Under the pieces are notes generated by a model, which searched no databases, had not been told where the DNA came from, and was given only the letters and a program-made list of their open reading frames with translations. A program made the translations under genes and the position numbers. Of a stretch of 64,000 nt of DNA, positions 60,052-64,000 are shown one piece after another. Source of the DNA: Panacibacter ginsenosidivorans (GTDB lineage Bacteria; Bacteroidota; Bacteroidia; Chitinophagales; Chitinophagaceae); NCBI RefSeq assembly GCF_007971225.1, contig NZ_CP042435.1, forward strand, positions 2,669,501 to 2,733,500. Reading direction: 5' to 3'. The first letter of the stretch is position 1. The number at the start of each line of letters is the position of its first letter.

Positions 60052-62532
60052 TTACCAGCTAATATTTATTTGTTTTGGGGAATTAATTATCGTGCAGGTT
60101 TTTACAGGCGGTGCCGGCGAAGAATTTTTGAGTGATTGGTAGTATTTCTTATCATAAATATCATCAAGATTTTCCAATGCATTCAGCAATTGCACGTGGT
60201 CATCTCCGGTCAATACAGGTTTATAGTTAACATCGATCTTATTGATGGATTTATCAAACCCGTGAAGCATTAATTTTATATTGTGAAAATCAGACGTGTA
60301 TGTTCCTTCCTGCGCAGATACGATTAATTGTTTTGAAATAGGATCAAACTCAATATTTCTTTTGCAGAAGTTTCCATTTTTATAAGCCATCGTATTGCCA
60401 TCATCTTCGTAGTAAGTGAATGTATTTTTTTCTTTTCCATAGTAAACATGCAAAAACAAAGTATCAGCAGGTTTTTGCTTTGTTGACTGAACCAAACTTT
60501 GCATTGGAATAATTGCAGATGCCTTTATGTAAATGGGTAATTGGCATGCAGGGGTTTCCTGTGTAAATTCTTTTGGTGCTGTTATTTTTTTGTCGGTATA
60601 AATGTTATACCAATCTCCGTGCGGTAAATAAATTTTCTTTGATGTTTCTTTACTTGTGAGAGGCGCAACCAAAATAGCATCACCAAATAAAAACTGATAT
60701 TGGTAGTTCAACTCATACACGTTCCCATCAAAAGGATAATTAATACTCAAACTTCTTTGAACTGGCAACCCTGTTTGCGACGCTTCATAAAAAGCAGAAT
60801 AGATATAGGGCATCATCTGATAACGAAAACCAATATATGTTTTTGAAATTGCTTCAGCTTCTTCTCCATAAGCCCAGGGCTCGTTTGCTGCGCCGAAAAA
60901 TTCACGATGATTGCGGCAATAAGGAGAAAAAATGCCAACTTCTATCCAACGGGTGTATAAATTTTTATTGCCATCGCCAATGTAACCGCCAATATCATAC
61001 CCAACAAACGGCACACCCGAAATACCAAATTGAGTATTTAACAAAACACTTGTCATTAACCCTTCATCTGTTGCCATATTATCGCCGCTCCACATAGCTG
61101 AATAGCGCTGCACGCCTGCAAATCCGGAACGCGTTAAAACAAAAGGTCGCTGAGTGTTATTATTCTTCAATGCTGCTTCATAACTGCTTCTTGCCATCTG
61201 AAAGCCGTATACATTTTTTGCTTCTGCTGCAGTGGCTTTTCTTCCATCAAAGTCAAATACAAGATTATCTGGTAAATAACTGCCTCCGACTGCAGGTTCA
61301 TTCATATCGTTCCAGTAACCGTTAATACCATTCGTTTTCATCCATTGCATTTTATCAATCCACCACTCTCTTGCTTTTGCATTTGTATAATCAGGCAAAT
61401 GCACTTTCAACGGCGCAATCTCTGTTTGAAATGGTTTGTCATCAGTTGTTTTGATAAAAATATTTTTCTTCAATCCATCAGTATAAGAATCGTAACTGCT
61501 GTCGATGTTTACACCGGGATAAACCGATGCAGTTAATTCAATATTCATTTTCTTCAGATCAGAAGAAAGCTTTGGCAGATCGGGGAAGCGTTGCGTATTT
61601 GTTCTGAAAGGTTCGTAGCCCAACTGATAATCTGCATCTAATACGATTCCATCAATCGGAATTTGTTTACGGCGAAATGTTTCTGCGATCCACATCACCT
61701 TATCCTGCGGATAGTATGTGCAGCGGCTTTGCTGATAACCCAAGCTCCACATGGGTGGCAATTGTGTGCGACCTGTTAAGGAAGTATAGTGTTCAATAAT
61801 TTTTGCAACAGAAGTATCGTACATGAAAAAGTAATCCATATCGCCGCCGTCAAAACTTACAGAAGTAAATGGAGTAGATAATCCAAAATTGAAAAATGCT
61901 TTATAAGTGTTATTAAAAAATAATCCATACACAAGATTATGATGAATACCCATGTAAAACGGAATGCTGCTGTACATTGGCACTCGCGGATCGCTGTACT
62001 TATAATTATCTGTGTTGTTCAACGTAATGCCGCTGCCTCTTCTATCAAGATTACCAAGCGCTTCGCCCATACCAATAAATCTTTCGCCATCCTGCAGCTG
62101 TTTATATGCAGTTACCCTATCGCCGGCAAAACCAGTGGCATCGGCATCTTCATTTAAAATATCTCCTTGCTTGTCTCTGAATATTATTTTGAAAAAGGGT
62201 TGCTTTCTTATTTCCGCAACAATTACGCTTGTAGAAAGAATGACCGTGTTGCCTTTATCTTCAATACTAATATTATTGAATGCCGGAACTGCTGTATCAA
62301 CAAGTGCGTAGGAGAAATTACTAATACGTTTATTTTTTGAAACCCTCACCCGAATAATATTTTCGCTGTATGCATGTACATCAAAAATGGCGTTGTCCGC
62401 TTTTCCTTCTATACCCGATGTGGTTTTTTTATAAGAGATAATTTTGTCAACTGTTATTTGTGCATTTATTGAAGCAACAAAAAATGCAGAAAGAAAAAAA
62501 GGCAAACAAATGCTCTTTATGAATGCAGGCAT
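60052..62532 (-). CDS. Alpha-glucosidase, GH31, exported
   Basis: An 826-residue enzyme with a signal peptide (about 1-24, ending NAQ). GH31 motifs: MWSLGYQQSRCTYYPQDKV, GIVLDADYQLGYEPF, nucleophile Asp in GYWNDMNEPA, acid/base Asp in MWSGDNMATDEGL, and PFVGYDIGGYIG; the C-terminal beta domain follows. It acts on alpha-linked glucose or xylose from the non-reducing end. It precedes the SGNH gene by 70 bases. Subfamily and exact sugar are not readable. Confidence 0.93.
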   Translation of the reverse strand: MPAFIKSICLPFFLSAFFVASINAQITVDKIISYKKTTSGIEGKADNAIFDVHAYSENIIRVRVSKNKRISNFSYALVDTAVPAFNNISIEDKGNTVILSTSVIVAEIRKQPFFKIIFRDKQGDILNEDADATGFAGDRVTAYKQLQDGERFIGMGEALGNLDRRGSGITLNNTDNYKYSDPRVPMYSSIPFYMGIHHNLVYGLFFNNTYKAFFNFGLSTPFTSVSFDGGDMDYFFMYDTSVAKIIEHYTSLTGRTQLPPMWSLGYQQSRCTYYPQDKVMWIAETFRRKQIPIDGIVLDADYQLGYEPFRTNTQRFPDLPKLSSDLKKMNIELTASVYPGVNIDSSYDSYTDGLKKNIFIKTTDDKPFQTEIAPLKVHLPDYTNAKAREWWIDKMQWMKTNGINGYWNDMNEPAVGGSYLPDNLVFDFDGRKATAAEAKNVYGFQMARSSYEAALKNNNTQRPFVLTRSGFAGVQRYSAMWSGDNMATDEGLMTSVLLNTQFGISGVPFVGYDIGGYIGDGNKNLYTRWIEVGIFSPYCRNHREFFGAANEPWAYGEEAEAISKTYIGFRYQMMPYIYSAFYEASQTGLPVQRSLSINYPFDGNVYELNYQYQFLFGDAILVAPLTSKETSKKIYLPHGDWYNIYTDKKITAPKEFTQETPACQLPIYIKASAIIPMQSLVQSTKQKPADTLFLHVYYGKEKNTFTYYEDDGNTMAYKNGNFCKRNIEFDPISKQLIVSAQEGTYTSDFHNIKLMLHGFDKSINKIDVNYKPVLTGDDHVQLLNALENLDDIYDKKYYQSLKNSSPAPPVKTCTIINSPKQINISW

Positions 62533-62573
62533 GGTATAAAAATATTTATTTAGATGCAGGCTATTTATCGTTA

Positions 62574-62660
62574 TTCATCGCCTGTTGTGTCACTCACTTG
62601 TGCGTTCGGAATTTTTGCCGGGCAGCGAATAAAACGTACAAGAGTGCGACGCAACAAAAG
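62574..62660 (+). repeat. Family A repeat, compact complete unit
   Basis: CATCGCCT, left arm GTTGTGTCACTCACTTGTGC (62584-62603), right arm GTACAAGAGTGCGACGCAAC (62636-62655), about 30 bases apart. It lies between the GH144 and GH31 genes. Confidence 0.87.
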
Positions 62661-62703
62661 CTTAATATTTATTCAAAAACCTGGTACATAAAAAAAATTT
62701 CTC

Positions 62704-64000
62704 TTATTTATTTTCTTTTATCCACGGGCTTTTAAATCCGAGTTTTTTTAAACCATTTTGCACATCGGGAATGCTCATAAATAACTTCCACAATAAACCG
62801 CTACGATAATTTTCTATCATGGTAACGATTGGCCCTTCATCAATGGCAAGATGTGTTTTTGCATACCAGTTATGTTCAAAACTGAAACCATCTGCAAAAC
62901 CATAAGGACCCCAGATCTTATCACCCAGTTGATAATAGAAATAACGCAATGCCTCCATGCTTTCTTTAGGCGTGTATGGCATAGATGAAATAGCTGCGGT
63001 CGGCTGAATAACGCCGCGATCATTTTCAGGACTGTGTGCCAGGTAACCTTTGTAACTATCACCTGCAGTTAAGCCCCAGCACTTCTCGCTATAGCCTTTA
63101 AAGCGATTGGGGTTTTCTATGCAATAAGCACGATTGATCAGCGTATGATTTTTTCCCTGCATAAAATAATCGTTGCCCAAAGAATCAATCAACCCGTTCG
63201 GATCAATTCCCTGGAAAGTATATTGTTCAAAGAATAACGGACCGCCTTTGTCTTTATCATAGTTGCCAAGCGGCAATGTATAACCGTAATATTCTTTACC
63301 ATTTTTAAAACCTGCGCTGCCAACCCATGACCCATCATAAGCTTCTTTTGAAATAGCATGATAAGGAGAAGACGCAGAAAGAATATAAGTGATCAAACAT
63401 TCATTCCAACCCCAGATAGGAAAGTTCATATCAAATCCATTGTTAGGGCTCCAGTGCCAGAATAATTTATTTTGATTGTTTGTATGCCAGTTCCAGTTTG
63501 CAGCACCCCACATCGCAGTGATCCGGTTGCGTAAATATTTTTCCTTTGGAACATCTTTATTAAAATATTCTCTTGCGCATAAAAAGCCCATCATTAAATA
63601 AGAAGTTTCAACAAGATCAGCGCCATCATCCAAGCGATCGAATGGAATTGCTTTTCCTGTTCTTCCATTCATGAAGTGGGGATAGATGCCATGATAACAA
63701 TCCGCATGCGTCAAAAAATCTGCGATCTTAATTAATCTCCCAACTGCAGTATCTCTGCCGATCCAGCCGCGCTCAACTGCAACAATGGTTGCCATGATAC
63801 CAAAGCCTGTTCCGCCAATTGCACCTGCATCAGGACCAAAAGTTGATTTGCTAAAATTCGGTTCATCCCATGCTTCATTAATATAATCCCAATAGTATTC
63901 TGCATGCACGGTGTTGTCTCTTTCTAATGCAAGACCGCTTACCGGATGTGCGCCATGCCAGAAAAAGCGGAATGTTTGCCGTTGTACAACATCCAACAAT
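62704..64000 (-). CDS. GH144-like glycoside hydrolase (glucoamylase-like domain), cut by window edge
   Basis: The C-terminal 432 residues of a protein of the glycoamylase-like/GH144 family. RQTFRFFWHGAHPVSGLALE, SKSTFGPDAGAIGGTGFGIM and HFMNGRTGKAIPFDRLDDGA start it; WHWSPNNGFDMNFPIWGWNE, WGLTAGD and IQPTAAISSMPYTPKESMEA follow, and the end is PYGFADGFSFEHNWYAK then IDEGPIVTMIENYRSGLLW. The Chitinophaga enzyme of this type is an endo-beta-1,2-glucanase. The N-terminus and signal lie beyond the edge. Together with the GH3 gene it suggests glucan use. Confidence 0.85.
   Translation of the reverse strand, partial: LLDVVQRQTFRFFWHGAHPVSGLALERDNTVHAEYYWDYINEAWDEPNFSKSTFGPDAGAIGGTGFGIMATIVAVERGWIGRDTAVGRLIKIADFLTHADCYHGIYPHFMNGRTGKAIPFDRLDDGADLVETSYLMMGFLCAREYFNKDVPKEKYLRNRITAMWGAANWNWHTNNQNKLFWHWSPNNGFDMNFPIWGWNECLITYILSASSPYHAISKEAYDGSWVGSAGFKNGKEYYGYTLPLGNYDKDKGGPLFFEQYTFQGIDPNGLIDSLGNDYFMQGKNHTLINRAYCIENPNRFKGYSEKCWGLTAGDSYKGYLAHSPENDRGVIQPTAAISSMPYTPKESMEALRYFYYQLGDKIWGPYGFADGFSFEHNWYAKTHLAIDEGPIVTMIENYRSGLLWKLFMSIPDVQNGLKKLGFKSPWIKENK

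Noticed and set aside
490-62655. CRISPR array as an explanation of the recurring 20-mers
   Set aside because: Copies are kilobases apart with irregular spacing, occur in both orientations and as inverted pairs; no cas genes were seen.
1-64000. tRNA or rRNA genes
   Set aside because: No cloverleaf with a T-loop GTTCRA motif and CCA-type end, and no rRNA-like conserved blocks, were found by reading the intergenic regions.

Overview
The window looks like chromosome from a member of the Bacteroidota, most likely the family Chitinophagaceae. The evidence is a secreted M4 protease with GEVED and C-terminal sorting (T9SS) domains, a GLPGLI-family protein, TAnnTTTG-type -7 promoter boxes, 7TM plus HisKA_3 kinase pairs, a GH144 enzyme of the Chitinophaga endo-beta-1,2-glucanase type, and moderately AT-rich DNA. 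No rRNA, tRNA, prophage or CRISPR array was seen.

Layout. 0-5.5 kb: 5' end of a GH20-like enzyme at the left edge, rpmH-rnpA-yidD, a DoxX/SnoaL/Crp group, a lipoprotein, Mn-type superoxide dismutase. 5.6-14.6 kb: TPR protein, DUF1015, serC, HGSNAT-like membrane acyltransferase, a FabH paralogue with an altered active site, a PAS histidine kinase, GLPGLI. 14.9-23.8 kb: two-component pair, DUF1684, NRAMP-related transporter, dcd, phosphopantetheinyl transferase, M4 protease. 23.8-29.2 kb: gene-poor stretch with small tail-anchored membrane proteins, orphan terminators and a YpfJ-type zinc protease. 29.2-36.7 kb: 7TM protein/kinase pair, lone receiver, CorA, ferritin-like DUF892 protein with a histone-like tail, YSC84 protein, a frameshifted GNAT gene, DinB. 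36.9-40.3 kb: YjbQ, DUF3606 with two tiny coupled ORFs, small proteins, YihY. 40.4-51.4 kb: accessory hot spot with cupin/TetR, AraC, GH10 xylanase, two RAYT (REP-associated tyrosine transposase) copies, many repeats, and a large AT-rich SIR2-STAND gene that is probably antiphage. 51.9-55.6 kb: rmuC, long repeats, sugar transferase. 55.7-64 kb: nucleoside hydrolase and a polysaccharide-degradation cluster (GH3, SGNH, GH31, GH144).

The most unusual property is repeat load. One imperfect palindrome family (arms GTTGTGTCACTCACTTGTAC and GTACAAGAGTGCGACGCAAC) occurs at about 23 intergenic places. A second set (CCGCAGAGTC/GACTCTGCGG) surrounds an intact RAYT gene and also bounds two tandem units that still carry a degenerate RAYT 3' end. 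A third set (GGCGAGTC/GACTCGCC) surrounds a decayed RAYT. Further families lie at 34-36 kb and 53-54 kb.

Genes probably working together: rnpA-yidD; DUF1015 and the TPR gene (ATGA overlap) after serC; the kinase/regulator pair at 14.9-17.2 kb; the 7TM/kinase pair at 29.7-31.1 kb; cupin and TetR around a doubled palindromic operator; and the right-end glycoside hydrolases, for which beta-1,2-glucan breakdown is a reasonable but untested guess.
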